NCBI GenBank assembly: GCA_004293725.1
Contig: REAW01000021.1
Coordinates: 1 to 55,592, forward strand
Length of the DNA stretch: 55,592 nt
DNA from: Curvibacter sp.
Lineage (GTDB): Bacteria > Pseudomonadota > Gammaproteobacteria > Burkholderiales > Burkholderiaceae_C
Direction of reading: 5' to 3'
Positions 1-8,964 of the stretch are shown piece by piece (positions within the stretch are counted from its first letter, which is position 1; each line of letters begins with the position of its first letter). A model generated the notes under the pieces. It was not told the DNA's origin. It was given only the letters and a program-made list of their open reading frames with translations, and made no database searches. Made by a program: the position numbers and the translations under genes.

Positions 1-1209
1 GGTGTTTCGCATTTCCTCCAGCAACCGCGCTGGCTCGTCGGTGGCCCATTGCTTGCCTGGGGGGGTGCGCAGGTCGCCCTCTGCCATCTCACTCAAATGG
101 CGGCCCAACTGCGCAATGCCAGCCTTCGCGACAAGAAAGAAGCAGTAGAAAAGGTAGCTGGCAAGGCATAGGCCTACAACAAATCCGAAGTAGGTGCTCC
201 ACAAGGAGGTTTGCATGTCACTAACGCGGATTTGAATCAGCTTTTCCAACTCCGTAAGCAAGCGGTTGGTCAAGGCATATTGCCCGGCTATGGCCTTGTT
301 GGCTGCCGCCAAATACGCAGCCTGGGTTTCGGGCGAGAAGTCTTCCCCGTCAATCAGGGATTTTTGCGCCAACCCAAAAAAGGCCTGTGTCGCGTCCTGG
401 GTTTCCTTGAAGTCGATTTTGCTGGTGAGGGATGGGTTGTATGCAAAGGCCTTCGCAAGGCCCGTTTGCATATTCCCAAACTCATACTCGCCAAGGGTGC
501 TGAAACGCTGTAATGAAATCCGCTGCGCAGGGGTGACCGACCCCGTTTTCATAATGCCAAGGCCAAGCCCGCGCAATTTTCCTGTCGCTTCTACAACGGT
601 GGCAACCCGGAAAAGGGCGGCATCCATCAAGTAATAGCTATCCACATCGGGGTCCAGCGTCAGGTTCGAGTTGTCCGCCACCACCCCAATGAGCGCCACC
701 AGCGACTCCACATGCGCAGTATGGGCGGTGAACACGGCACCCGCCTCGGTTGATTTTTCTGCCTCAGCAAATGCGGTACGCACGGCAGCCAGCGCGGCAT
801 TGGTGCCCAACTCTTTGCCCAGCTCTTTGTCTACCGCGTCCAGCTTCGCCATGGCGGCGCTGAGCTTGGACTTGGGCTCGGAGAGTTCGGCGGCTGCACC
901 TCCGGCTGCAACGGACAGAGATACGCGGCGCACGTTCTGCGCGGCATCCAGCGCCGGGAAAATCTCTTTGGCATACCGCAGACCCACTAATTCTTTGGCA
1001 GAAAAATTAATGGCTTCGGCCGTGCGGGTGTGGTACTTCCAGGTAACGAAAATGAGCGGCAGCAAAAAGGCCAGACAAATGACCAGCGCCTTGGCGCCAA
1101 ACTGCAAACGCCCCATGAGATTGATACCGGGGGCCAGAAAAGGATTGAACGGAGCTGGATTGCGTGTCTTTTCCAGCCGGTGCTGCCAAAAACTGTCGAA
1201 GGGCTTCAC
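1..1209 (-). CDS. Methyl-accepting chemotaxis protein, 5' part (runs off window)
   Basis: Membrane chemoreceptor that would pass a periplasmic signal to CheA/CheW; only its first 403 codons lie in the window. Reading the minus strand gives one open frame from a GTG at 1209 to base 1. It holds a first membrane helix (residues about 38-57), a mostly helical periplasmic domain of about 275 residues, a second membrane helix (about 338-361) and the start of a HAMP domain (GRHLSEMAEGDLR). The cytoplasmic signalling domain is missing because the window ends. An in-frame TAG just upstream limits the start to GTG 1209; ATG 1116 (Met32), just before the first helix, is the alternative, and neither has a strong Shine-Dalgarno. 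HAMP-plus-helix architecture would also fit a sensor kinase, but the periplasmic segment (LDPDVDSYYLMD) resembles chemoreceptors of this family. Confidence 0.8.
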   Translation of the reverse strand, partial: MKPFDSFWQHRLEKTRNPAPFNPFLAPGINLMGRLQFGAKALVICLAFLLPLIFVTWKYHTRTAEAINFSAKELVGLRYAKEIFPALDAAQNVRRVSLSVAAGGAAAELSEPKSKLSAAMAKLDAVDKELGKELGTNAALAAVRTAFAEAEKSTEAGAVFTAHTAHVESLVALIGVVADNSNLTLDPDVDSYYLMDAALFRVATVVEATGKLRGLGLGIMKTGSVTPAQRISLQRFSTLGEYEFGNMQTGLAKAFAYNPSLTSKIDFKETQDATQAFFGLAQKSLIDGEDFSPETQAAYLAAANKAIAGQYALTNRLLTELEKLIQIRVSDMQTSLWSTYFGFVVGLCLASYLFYCFFLVAKAGIAQLGRHLSEMAEGDLRTPPGKQWATDEPARLLEEMRNT

Positions 1210-1868
1210 TGGGTGGAGCTAAAGTTTTCATCTGCGGAGTTCCTTTTCGTTACACGCTCTATGCGGGCGTGATGACCGTTGTTTGTAATGTGACTCCAAC
1301 CGAAATTGCCAACTTTGCGGATGCATCGCAAGTGATTGTGCGCCCGTATTGGTTTTGTCGGGACTTTTCATTCCAAACCCGACAGTTGGCTAGTTTGCCG
1401 GTCGCTATTCATCTGGTAGCAGTTTGCGCAATGACTCCCGGGTTTAGAGGCCAAATTCACCCCCAAGTCCGCGCGTTTCAATACACCGGCGCCTCTGCCG
1501 ATGCCCGACCTTCATGCGCCACGAGCGACGCGCCAGCCGCACCACACTGCATTTCCCTCACCCAAACCCGTAGCAAGTGCACGCGTTTGCGCCCAACCCG
1601 CTAACTTCGATCTGCTGCGCTTCAATGGCCAGTGGTCGCCCAACGTGCAGGTCCACCGTTGTGGTCTTGGTGATGCATGCGGTGTGTTCGAGCTGATCGA
1701 AAACACCACCAACCTGTGGATAGAGTGCGGCACTTCACCGGCGCTAGATCTGCTGGGTGTGCCCGAGCGGTTTCAGGCTGCGCTGAATTTGGTGCGCCCT
1801 GCGTAGGACGCGAGATCGCGAACGGACTGATGGTGCTGTTGGAATGACGAGCTTGCCGCACCGGCTGT
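1210..1868. other. Intergenic region, 659 bp, no intact gene
   Basis: This stretch lies between the chemoreceptor start and the end of the LysR gene. No ORF here looks like a real protein. It contains one copy of the interspersed repeat (1404-1460). On the minus strand, about 1570-1730, one frame without a start reads KTTTVDLHVGRPLAIEA, which recalls the C-terminal part of 2-dehydropantoate 2-reductases; it may be a decayed fragment, but the match is short and judged by eye. The chemoreceptor promoter must lie in 1210-1400; no clear -10/-35 pair was identified. Confidence 0.5.
1404..1460 (+). repeat. Interspersed ~57-bp repeat, copy 1
   Basis: Begins with a short inverted repeat GCTA-N9-TAGC, followed by a GCGCA core and an AGAGGCC tail. 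It aligns by eye with copies at 7113, 10508, 22537, 39443, 41329 and 47776. Intergenic copy. Confidence 0.7.
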
Positions 1869-2798
1869 TCAAGCCGGCATAGTGGCCGCCGCCGCCTCGG
1901 GGGCCCTGGGGTTTTGCGGTGACAGCGACAGCAAGCGCTCCACAATATCCGTGCGATGCCGGTGTGGCGTAGTGATGGCATAGAACCGTTCTTTGAGCTG
2001 GGACGACTGGCCCACCACCACCAGGCTGCCCACCAGCAATTCGTCTTGCACCACCACCTCGGGCAACACAGTGAGCCAATCACTGTCGCGGGCAATCAGG
2101 CGCAACATGGCCATGTCGTCCACTTCGGCCCGCAGACGTGGCGTAACGCCGGCGGAGGCACACAGCGCATCAAACTGGGCCCGCACCGCGTGTCGCGGGC
2201 CTGGCACTGCCACGTCAACACCTTGCAGGTCTTCAGGCACACGCAAGCTGTAGGCTTGCCAGACCTTGCTGGGGCCCACCAGCGATACCGCCTGACTGCC
2301 CAGAAAGCGGCAGTGCAAGGGTCTTGCAGGGTCGGCAGGCACGGTTTCATTGGCCAGCACCACATCCAGTTGGTGTTGCAGCAGGCGCGCCAGCAGCCCC
2401 TCCAGCAGCCCCGACTCCAGTGTCAGTAAGACGGATGGGTCGGTCAGCAAAGGGCGGATCCAGTTTTCCTGGTAGTTGCGGGACAGTGTGGCCATGCTTC
2501 CCACACGCAGCCGGGTAATGCCCTCACTCTGCCCCTGCAGTCGCCCCAACATCTCTTGCCCCAGGCCATAGATGTTGTCGGCATACGAGAGGACGAGTTG
2601 GCCCGTATCGGTAAGTACCAGACGCCGACCTTCCCGGACAAACAAGGCCTCACCCAAGCGCTCTTCCAACTGGCGGATTTGGGCAGACAGTGCCGACTGA
2701 GACGTGTGCAGCTCTTCGGCGGCGCGGGTCAGGTGCCCCAGCTTGGCGACGCGCCAGAAGTAGAACAGGTGGTGAAAATTCAGTTGTTCAAGGTTCAT
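1869..2798 (-). CDS. LysR-family regulator (NhaR-like), likely controls dabBA
   Basis: DNA-binding regulator of 309 residues, the usual LysR length. The N-terminal winged helix-turn-helix spans about residues 5-64, with the recognition segment TSQSALSAQIRQLEERLG. The remainder is a periplasmic-binding-protein-like effector domain; the opening MNLEQLNFHHLFYFWRVAKL is typical of the NhaR branch. It is transcribed away from dabB across a 97-bp gap that holds a palindrome and two AGAACGTT repeats, the normal arrangement for a LysR protein that controls its divergent neighbour and itself. The effector is unknown; regulation of inorganic-carbon uptake is inferred from position only. Confidence 0.9.
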   Translation of the reverse strand: MNLEQLNFHHLFYFWRVAKLGHLTRAAEELHTSQSALSAQIRQLEERLGEALFVREGRRLVLTDTGQLVLSYADNIYGLGQEMLGRLQGQSEGITRLRVGSMATLSRNYQENWIRPLLTDPSVLLTLESGLLEGLLARLLQHQLDVVLANETVPADPARPLHCRFLGSQAVSLVGPSKVWQAYSLRVPEDLQGVDVAVPGPRHAVRAQFDALCASAGVTPRLRAEVDDMAMLRLIARDSDWLTVLPEVVVQDELLVGSLVVVGQSSQLKERFYAITTPHRHRTDIVERLLSLSPQNPRAPEAAAATMPA

Positions 2799-2799
2799 T

Positions 2800-2850
2800 G
2801 TTCTTTTATATAGAACGTTTTTAGACTATCAATGTATTTTACAGAACGTT
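2800..2850. promoter_or_regulatory. Divergent LysR/dabB operator region
   Basis: A perfect inverted repeat GTTCT-N7-AGAAC lies at 2800-2816, directly before the LysR start codon. The octamer AGAACGTT occurs at 2812-2819 and again at 2843-2850, exactly 31 bp (three helical turns) apart. Two half-sites on one face of the helix fit a LysR tetramer. Binding by the adjacent regulator is inferred. Confidence 0.6.
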
Positions 2851-2895
2851 ATTGCGAAGGCAACATACGGCAACTTTCTGATTGAGGTGTTTTTC

Positions 2896-4458
2896 ATGAC
2901 CTTGCTTCAAATTGCCGCAATGGCCAGCCTATGCATGCCAGCCACATTGATGTTGCTGGCCATGCTTGCGCCGCGCCGGCAAGACCGCTCGATTGCCATG
3001 CTGTGGAAGACCTGCAATGCGCTGTCAGGCGCGGCGCTGGGCTTTAGCCTGGTGTCAGCACTGCTGGTGCCCTACCTCGTGGGTGTGCAGCCTTGGCTCA
3101 ACCCGACCCGGTTGGGTAGCGCACTGGCGGTGTTGGTGCAGTTGCTGGGCTGGGTGATTGGGGTGTTTTCTGCCCGCTACCTGGAGGGCGAGCACCGCCA
3201 GCAGCGCTATATGGCTGCGCTGGCCGGCGTATTGGCGGCTGTGCATGTGCTGCTATTGGCTGACCACTGGGTGGTGTTGATCGCTGCCTGGGCTTTGGTA
3301 GGGGTAGCACTGCAGCATCTGCTGTGCTTCTACCCGGACCGCCCCTTTGCGCTGCTGGCGGCCCACAAAAAACGCATTGCAGACCGCATGGCCGATGTGC
3401 TGCTCATACTGGCGGCGGGCTTGGCCTGGACTGAAGTGGGTAGCGGATCATTCACCGATTTATGGGCCCATATTGCACGGGAGGGAATGTCCACCCCCCT
3501 CCACCTGAGCGCTGTGTGCTTGGTGCTGGCGGTGGTTTTGCGCACCGCGCTGTTGCCGGTGCATGGCTGGCTGATCCAGGTGATGGAGGCACCTACCCCG
3601 GTGTCCGCCTTGCTGCATGCCGGCGTGGTGAATTTGGGCGGCTTTGTGTTGATTCGTTTTGCGCCATTGCTGGAGCAGGCCACGCCCGCACGCACGCTGC
3701 TCATCGCCTTCGGCTTGGGCACCGCCGTACTGGCCGGCTTGGTAATGCTGACCCGCATCAGCATCAAGGTGCGCTTGGCGTGGTCCACCGTGGCACAAAT
3801 GGGCTTCATGCTGCTCGAGTGCGGTCTTGGGCTGTACACGCTGGCGGCCCTGCACTTGGTCGGCCATTCGCTGTACAAGGCCCACGCATTTTTGTCGGCA
3901 TCTAGCGCCGTGCGCGAAACGCGCTTGCACATGATGCGCAGTGCCCATGCGCCAGCCCCCGTGAGCCTGGTGTTGGCCCCAGCTCTGGCCGTGGCGGCTG
4001 TGTTTCTGATTCAAACCCTGGTAAATCCCGCTGCGTGGCCTTGGTGGTGGAGCGCCGTGATCGGCGTGGCGTGGGCCCCTATGTTGTGGCTGAACCCAGC
4101 GCGCGCCAGTCTGCGGGCTTTTGTCTTGCAGACCTGTTCAGGCCTGCTGATGATTGTGGGTCTGGCCACGCTGGCACTGCTGCTGCACATGCTGCCGCTC
4201 GGCATTCGCGATGTGCCCAACCACACGCTGGGCATGGTCACGCTCCTAGGCATGGCGGCTTTGTATGGGTGCTTGGTGGTGCTGCAGATTCGCCCCAACG
4301 CGCTGCGCAGATGGCGCCGCTGGAGCTATGCGGGCTTCTACGTGGACGAGCTGTACACACGCCTGGCTTTGCAACTCTGGCCTACCCACTGGGCGCCGCA
4401 CGCATCGCACACCGGCACCCCCCTCGGCACAGGTGTTGCCGCTGCAGCCCACAAATAG
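2896..4458 (+). CDS. dabB: DabB: membrane subunit of the DAB inorganic-carbon accumulation complex
   Basis: Polytopic membrane protein of 520 residues in the proton-conducting antiporter family (NuoL/NdhF/MrpA-like). The hallmark helix WLIQVMEAPTPVSALLHAG is present around residues 220-240, and about a dozen hydrophobic segments cover the protein. In characterised DAB/Mps systems the membrane subunit is thought to conduct cations that drive CO2 hydration by DabA, trapping bicarbonate in the cytoplasm. The pairing with dabA 21 bp downstream separates it from a respiratory complex I subunit. ATG 2896 is preferred over GTG 2887 because GAGGTG at 2884-2889 is a good Shine-Dalgarno for it. Often annotated as NADH-quinone oxidoreductase subunit L, which is misleading here. 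Confidence 0.88.
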   Translation: MTLLQIAAMASLCMPATLMLLAMLAPRRQDRSIAMLWKTCNALSGAALGFSLVSALLVPYLVGVQPWLNPTRLGSALAVLVQLLGWVIGVFSARYLEGEHRQQRYMAALAGVLAAVHVLLLADHWVVLIAAWALVGVALQHLLCFYPDRPFALLAAHKKRIADRMADVLLILAAGLAWTEVGSGSFTDLWAHIAREGMSTPLHLSAVCLVLAVVLRTALLPVHGWLIQVMEAPTPVSALLHAGVVNLGGFVLIRFAPLLEQATPARTLLIAFGLGTAVLAGLVMLTRISIKVRLAWSTVAQMGFMLLECGLGLYTLAALHLVGHSLYKAHAFLSASSAVRETRLHMMRSAHAPAPVSLVLAPALAVAAVFLIQTLVNPAAWPWWWSAVIGVAWAPMLWLNPARASLRAFVLQTCSGLLMIVGLATLALLLHMLPLGIRDVPNHTLGMVTLLGMAALYGCLVVLQIRPNALRRWRRWSYAGFYVDELYTRLALQLWPTHWAPHASHTGTPLGTGVAAAAHK

Positions 4459-4479
4459 ACAGAATTCCAGGAGATCACC

Positions 4480-7035
4480 ATGGACACCTTGAGCCCGAGC
4501 GCCCCAACGTCAACAGCCACCCGCGCACCAAACGCTGCGATGCCTGGCCCTGCCGTGGATTGGCACTACCAAAAAGAAGCAGAAGCAGCCTGTGAGCAAG
4601 CCTGCCAAGCCATTGCGCCCGCCTGGCCGCTGGATCGGGCGATTGCCGTGAATCCGCATTGGTCCCGCATTGGCATGCCCGTGCGGCAGGTAGCGGCGCG
4701 CATGGCGGTATTGGGTGGCTTGCAGGTATTCCCCACACGCACTAACCAGCGGCAGGCCTGGGAAGAAGGTCGCATCACCGCAGCTGACTTGGACTATGCC
4801 TTGGCCCAAGTGCCTGGCGCGGCAGCACAGCTCACGGCAGCGCAATGTGTGGGAGCCTTGCAAACTCCCTCCACGGTGGCCCAGTTGCCCTTGCTGATTG
4901 AGGTACTGGACAACGACCCCAAGCGCCACACCCGCCTGTCGTGGCGCCAAGCGATCACCCACCAGGTGAGCCAAACCTGCGCGGCCTACTTTGACGAGCA
5001 CCAGGCCGATTGGCAGCCCGAGCGTGCGCAAGGTCTGTATGCGTTTTGGCGCAACACTCTGCAGCACGACCACGGTATTGGCATGCTGATGGGTTTGCCC
5101 CATCTCGGCAGTGCCTTGCAAGCCCTGCCACGCACCCGCCAAGATGCCGAGTGCTGGGTACTGCAGCGTTTAGGACTGCCGCAGGCGGTATGGGCGGACT
5201 ACCTGGAAGCGGTGTTGCTCACCGTCAACGGCTGGGCGTCCTGGTGTGCCTATCTCGGTTGGCAGGCGCGCCTGGAGGGAAACAGCGACACGCATCTGCG
5301 CGAATTGCTTGCCATTCGGCTGGCGTGGGGCGCCATCTTGCTGGAATGCAAAGGCGGAGCCACCCACAGCCCGGCGTTCACCGCACTCCAGGGCGAGTGG
5401 AGCCACGCACCCGAACTATTGGCGCAAGCCCAGGATGCATTGCTGGTAGACGAAGTGTGGCAGCGTGCGCTGGAAGCGGGCTACCAACGCACGCTGGCGC
5501 ACCAACTGGTGTTGGGCGCCAGTGAAAGCGCTCCACCCCAGGCAGTCGAAGTTCAGGCAGCTTTTTGCATTGATGTACGCAGCGAACCCTTGCGCCGCGC
5601 GCTGGAGTCGGTATGGCCTGCCATCCAGACCATTGGGTTCGCAGGGTTCTTTGGCTTGGCGGCTGCCTACACCCCGTTGGCTACGCACGCGCGCCGACCC
5701 CAGCTGCCCGGGCTGTTGGCGCCAGGTATCGAAGTGCACGACCGGATGGTGACACCCAGCAACAGCCAAAGCGCTTCCGAAGATGCGATGCAAAGCGCCG
5801 CCCATGAAGCCCGGCTCGACCGCTTTGGCTGGTCGGACCAGTGGCAGGCCGCCAGCCGCTGGCCAGGCGCTGCATTCTCGTTTGTAGAGGCGGCAGGCTT
5901 CAGTTACTTGGGCAAGCTGGGGCAATGGCTCAAGCCCACCCAAGAGGCGCGTGCGCGCGATGACTTGGATGGACTGCCCGCGCGTTACCGCCCTCTGTGC
6001 CGCCCGCAGATCACGGGCTTGGAACTGGATGCCAAAGTGACGCTGGCCGGGCGCGTACTGCACGCCATGGGCTTGGACCGCAAGCTCGCACCCTTGGTCT
6101 TGCTAGTCGGCCACGGCAGCCAAACTGCCAACAACGCCCACGCAGCGGCGCTGGATTGCGGCGCATGCTGTGGCCAAACCGGTGAGGTCAACGCCCGCAG
6201 CCTGGCACTCTTGCTCAATGAGCCAGCGGTTCGCCATGGCCTGCTCGCGCAAGGCATCACCATTCCAGAAGACACGGTGTTTGTGGCCGCACTGCACAAC
6301 ACCACCACTGACGAGATGGAAGGCTTTGACCTGGACTTGTTGCCCGGCGCTGCCCGCACGCGCTGGGACCATTTGCTAACTGTCTTCGCGCATGCTTGTG
6401 ACCAGGTGCGGCGGGAACGGGCGCCCAAGCTGGGTCTGGATCCCAGTGCCTCGCACACCGAGCTGCTGTCCCAGCTGCGCCGCCGCGCCAATGACGGCGC
6501 ACAAACGCGCCCAGAGTGGGGCTTGGCGGGCAACGCGGCGTTCTTGATCGCACCACGCGCACGCAGCCGTGGCGTGCGCCTGGAAGGGCGCAGTTTTCTG
6601 CACGACTACGACGCATCGCAGGATGCAGATGGCAGTGTGCTGGAACTGCTGATGACGGCACCCATGCTGGTCACGCACTGGATTAACTGGCAATACCACG
6701 CATCAACTTGCGACCCCCTGCATTTGGGCAGCGGCAACAAGGTGCTGCACAACGTGGTGGGGGGCCACATTGGCGTGTTTGAGGGCAATGGAGGCGACCT
6801 GCGGATCGGCTTGTCGCACCAGTCTTTGCACGACGGCAAGCAGTGGATGCATGAACCCTTGCGGCTCACCGTGGTGATAGATGCGCCCCAGCAAGCCATT
6901 GAAAGCATCATTCGCAAGCATGCGGTGGTGCAGCAACTCTTGGACAACGGCTGGCTGTACCTGTGGCGCTTTGAGGCAGCAGGCTTGCAACACTATGCGC
7001 GCGGTGGTTGGAGCGATGTGCAGTTGCATCGATAA
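4480..7035 (+). CDS. dabA: DabA: DUF2309 carbonic-anhydrase-like subunit of the DAB complex
   Basis: Large DUF2309 (YbcC/UPF0753) protein of 851 residues, cytoplasmic and bound to DabB. It resembles a beta-carbonic anhydrase in its zinc site. The expected ligands and catalytic residues are visible: CIDVRSE gives Cys363 and Asp365, VGHGSQT gives His545, and DCGACCG gives Cys560; the His-to-Cys spacing of 15 equals that reported for Halothiobacillus DabA (H524/C539). Role: energy-coupled, one-way hydration of CO2 to bicarbonate. GGAG lies about 10 bases before the ATG and the gene follows dabB by 21 bp, so the two form one operon. Whether the host fixes CO2 by the Calvin cycle cannot be told from this window; DAB homologues also occur in heterotrophs that need CO2 for anaplerosis. 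Confidence 0.93.
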   Translation: MDTLSPSAPTSTATRAPNAAMPGPAVDWHYQKEAEAACEQACQAIAPAWPLDRAIAVNPHWSRIGMPVRQVAARMAVLGGLQVFPTRTNQRQAWEEGRITAADLDYALAQVPGAAAQLTAAQCVGALQTPSTVAQLPLLIEVLDNDPKRHTRLSWRQAITHQVSQTCAAYFDEHQADWQPERAQGLYAFWRNTLQHDHGIGMLMGLPHLGSALQALPRTRQDAECWVLQRLGLPQAVWADYLEAVLLTVNGWASWCAYLGWQARLEGNSDTHLRELLAIRLAWGAILLECKGGATHSPAFTALQGEWSHAPELLAQAQDALLVDEVWQRALEAGYQRTLAHQLVLGASESAPPQAVEVQAAFCIDVRSEPLRRALESVWPAIQTIGFAGFFGLAAAYTPLATHARRPQLPGLLAPGIEVHDRMVTPSNSQSASEDAMQSAAHEARLDRFGWSDQWQAASRWPGAAFSFVEAAGFSYLGKLGQWLKPTQEARARDDLDGLPARYRPLCRPQITGLELDAKVTLAGRVLHAMGLDRKLAPLVLLVGHGSQTANNAHAAALDCGACCGQTGEVNARSLALLLNEPAVRHGLLAQGITIPEDTVFVAALHNTTTDEMEGFDLDLLPGAARTRWDHLLTVFAHACDQVRRERAPKLGLDPSASHTELLSQLRRRANDGAQTRPEWGLAGNAAFLIAPRARSRGVRLEGRSFLHDYDASQDADGSVLELLMTAPMLVTHWINWQYHASTCDPLHLGSGNKVLHNVVGGHIGVFEGNGGDLRIGLSHQSLHDGKQWMHEPLRLTVVIDAPQQAIESIIRKHAVVQQLLDNGWLYLWRFEAAGLQHYARGGWSDVQLHR

Positions 7036-7112
7036 CCAGAGGTTGCCGGCTTAGGCGCCAATGTCCATGTCGTGGAGGCTGCGGCATTGGCTGGGATGCA
7101 GTGGATTGAATA

Positions 7113-7169
7113 GCACTTTCGGCCTCTGGCGCTTATGGAGTATGCGCAAGCAGCTACTCAATTGATAGC
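7113..7169 (-). repeat. Interspersed ~57-bp repeat, copy 2
   Basis: On the minus strand it begins with GCTA-N9-TAGC, continues with CTGCTTGCGCA and ends near AGAGGCC. It lies between the convergent dabA and arsA genes, in an otherwise featureless 168-bp gap. Confidence 0.75.
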
Positions 7170-7203
7170 GAATTTGGGCTGCGTGCGCCAAAGCGCGGGG
7201 CAG

Positions 7204-8961
7204 CTAGGTTAAGGCGCCAAGTGCCTTTGTTCCCACGGGCCGCTCGGCCATCCATGGCACGACATAGGTATGCGGTGAGAGTCCGTTGGCAATGCGGTCC
7301 ATTTGCTTTTGTTCACCGGCCAGTCGCGCGGACAAGAGTGGGTCGCGGGTACCGGCGGCGGCCATGCTTTTGTTGACGACCCAGGCAAAAGGCTCAATCT
7401 TGGCGCGGCGCAGGTCGTCTTGCAGCGCTGCAGCTTGCGACACCGGTGTGATTTCGGGCAGCGTGACGAGCACGATCTTGGTGTGCGCGGGGTCTTGCAG
7501 GCGCATGAGCGGGGTGACCAAGCGGCCAGGGTTGGCGTCGCCATACTCGCGCAACATCTGGCGGTGGTAGGCGCCGGTGGCGTCCATCAGCAGCAGGCTG
7601 TGGCCGGTGGGCGCGGTGTCCAGCACCACAAAGGCACTGCGCGCCTCACTCACAATGCGCGAGAACGCGTGGAAAACCGCCACTTCTTCGGTGCAGGGCG
7701 ATTGCAGGTCTTCCCGCAACAGCGCAATGCCGTCGGCATCCAAACCCGGGGACTTGGCGGCCATCACCTTGGCGATGTATTTCTCGGTCTCGGCCTTGGG
7801 GTCAATGCGGTCGACCTGGAGTCCGGGCAGGCTGCCGTCCAAAGTCACTTGCAAGTGGTCGGCCGGGTCGGTGGTGCTCAGGTGCACCGAATGGCCGCGC
7901 TGCACCAGCCCAGCGGCAATGGCAGCGGCCACCGTGGTTTTGCCAACGCCGCCTTTGCCCATGACCATGATGAGCCCGCGGCCTGGTGCGGCCAGCGCGT
8001 CGGTCAGCGCGGCGAGGGTATGGGGCGGGCTGATGTCAGGGGGGACCTGCTGGGTGCTGGGTAGCGAAGGCCGCTCTGTATCGGACAGCAGCCCCCGCAG
8101 CGCAGTTAAACCGACCGTATCAAACGCGCGCAGTGCAATGCGGTCTTGCGGCAGCGCCTGCAAGTGCGCGGGCATGTCTGCCAGCGCCTGGGCGCCCAGC
8201 GCTTCAAAGGCAGCAGCCACAGCATCATCAGCCACGCTGGCATGGAACACGCCGTTAATGGCCAAGCGCTGGTTGTGCAGTCCCAAGTCTTGCAGCTCCA
8301 GCGAGGTGCGCGCGGCCTCGGCTATCGCGCCCACATCCGGCCGGGTGACCAGCACCACGGTGGTCTGCGCTGCGTCGCTCAAGGTGTGCAGGGCCTGGGC
8401 AAAGCGGGCCTCCTGCATCTTGAGGCCGGAGTGCGGCCCGAGACACGACGCACCGCGGTCGTTGCCCGCGAGAAAACCGGTCCACGCCTTGGGCAGGCTC
8501 AAGAGGCGCAGCGTGTGGCCGGTAGGTGCAGTGTCAAACACCACGTGGTCATAGCCCGCTGCGTCACCACTGAGCAGATTGGCAAATTCATCAAATGCTG
8601 CAATCTCGGTGGTGCAGGCGCCCGATAACTGCTCCAGCACCTGGCTGCGGTCGGCCTCGGTACTGGCCGGGTCCATTTGTTCCAGCACCCTGGCGCGGTA
8701 GCTTTGCGCTGCGTTGTCGGGGTCAATGTTGAGGACTGACAAGCCCGGCACCCCCGGCACGGGCACCGGGGTGTTGGCCAGGGTGATGCCCAGCATTTCG
8801 TCCAGGTTACTCGCCGCATCGGTGCTCACCAGCAGCACCTGCTTGCCACTGTCGGCCAATGCGATCGCGCAGGCGGTGGACAGTGAGGTTTTGCCAACGC
8901 CCCCCTTGCCGGTGAAGAACAAGTGGCGGGTGGGGTGCTGCAGGAGCTGGAGTGGGTTCAT
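7204..8961 (-). CDS. arsA: ArsA arsenite-activated ATPase (two tandem halves)
   Basis: Cytoplasmic ATPase of 585 residues, the size of plasmid R773 ArsA, that normally energises the ArsB arsenite pump. Two homologous halves each carry a P-loop GKGGVGKT (residues 18-25 and about 335-342) and a DTAPTGH switch/signal motif. The three As(III)-binding cysteines are conserved: Cys116, Cys173 and Cys423, against C113/C172/C422 in R773 ArsA. It is the last gene of the minus-strand ars operon, 3 bp after arsH. Odd point: neither arsB, acr3 nor arsD is in this operon, so its membrane partner is unclear. Complete catalytic and metal sites argue against decay. Confidence 0.95.
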   Translation of the reverse strand: MNPLQLLQHPTRHLFFTGKGGVGKTSLSTACAIALADSGKQVLLVSTDAASNLDEMLGITLANTPVPVPGVPGLSVLNIDPDNAAQSYRARVLEQMDPASTEADRSQVLEQLSGACTTEIAAFDEFANLLSGDAAGYDHVVFDTAPTGHTLRLLSLPKAWTGFLAGNDRGASCLGPHSGLKMQEARFAQALHTLSDAAQTTVVLVTRPDVGAIAEAARTSLELQDLGLHNQRLAINGVFHASVADDAVAAAFEALGAQALADMPAHLQALPQDRIALRAFDTVGLTALRGLLSDTERPSLPSTQQVPPDISPPHTLAALTDALAAPGRGLIMVMGKGGVGKTTVAAAIAAGLVQRGHSVHLSTTDPADHLQVTLDGSLPGLQVDRIDPKAETEKYIAKVMAAKSPGLDADGIALLREDLQSPCTEEVAVFHAFSRIVSEARSAFVVLDTAPTGHSLLLMDATGAYHRQMLREYGDANPGRLVTPLMRLQDPAHTKIVLVTLPEITPVSQAAALQDDLRRAKIEPFAWVVNKSMAAAGTRDPLLSARLAGEQKQMDRIANGLSPHTYVVPWMAERPVGTKALGALT

Positions 8962-8964
8962 CGC

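Noticed and set aside
1007..1231. 74-codon minus-strand ORF opening MKTLAPP
   Set aside because: It is in another frame from the chemoreceptor, whose frame continues without a stop for 403 codons.
1861..1877. Hairpin CCGGCT/AGCCGG at the LysR stop as terminator
   Set aside because: Six-base stem without a T-run on either strand.
7303..8628. Plus-strand ORFs across arsA
   Set aside because: Antisense shadows of a gene with all catalytic motifs.
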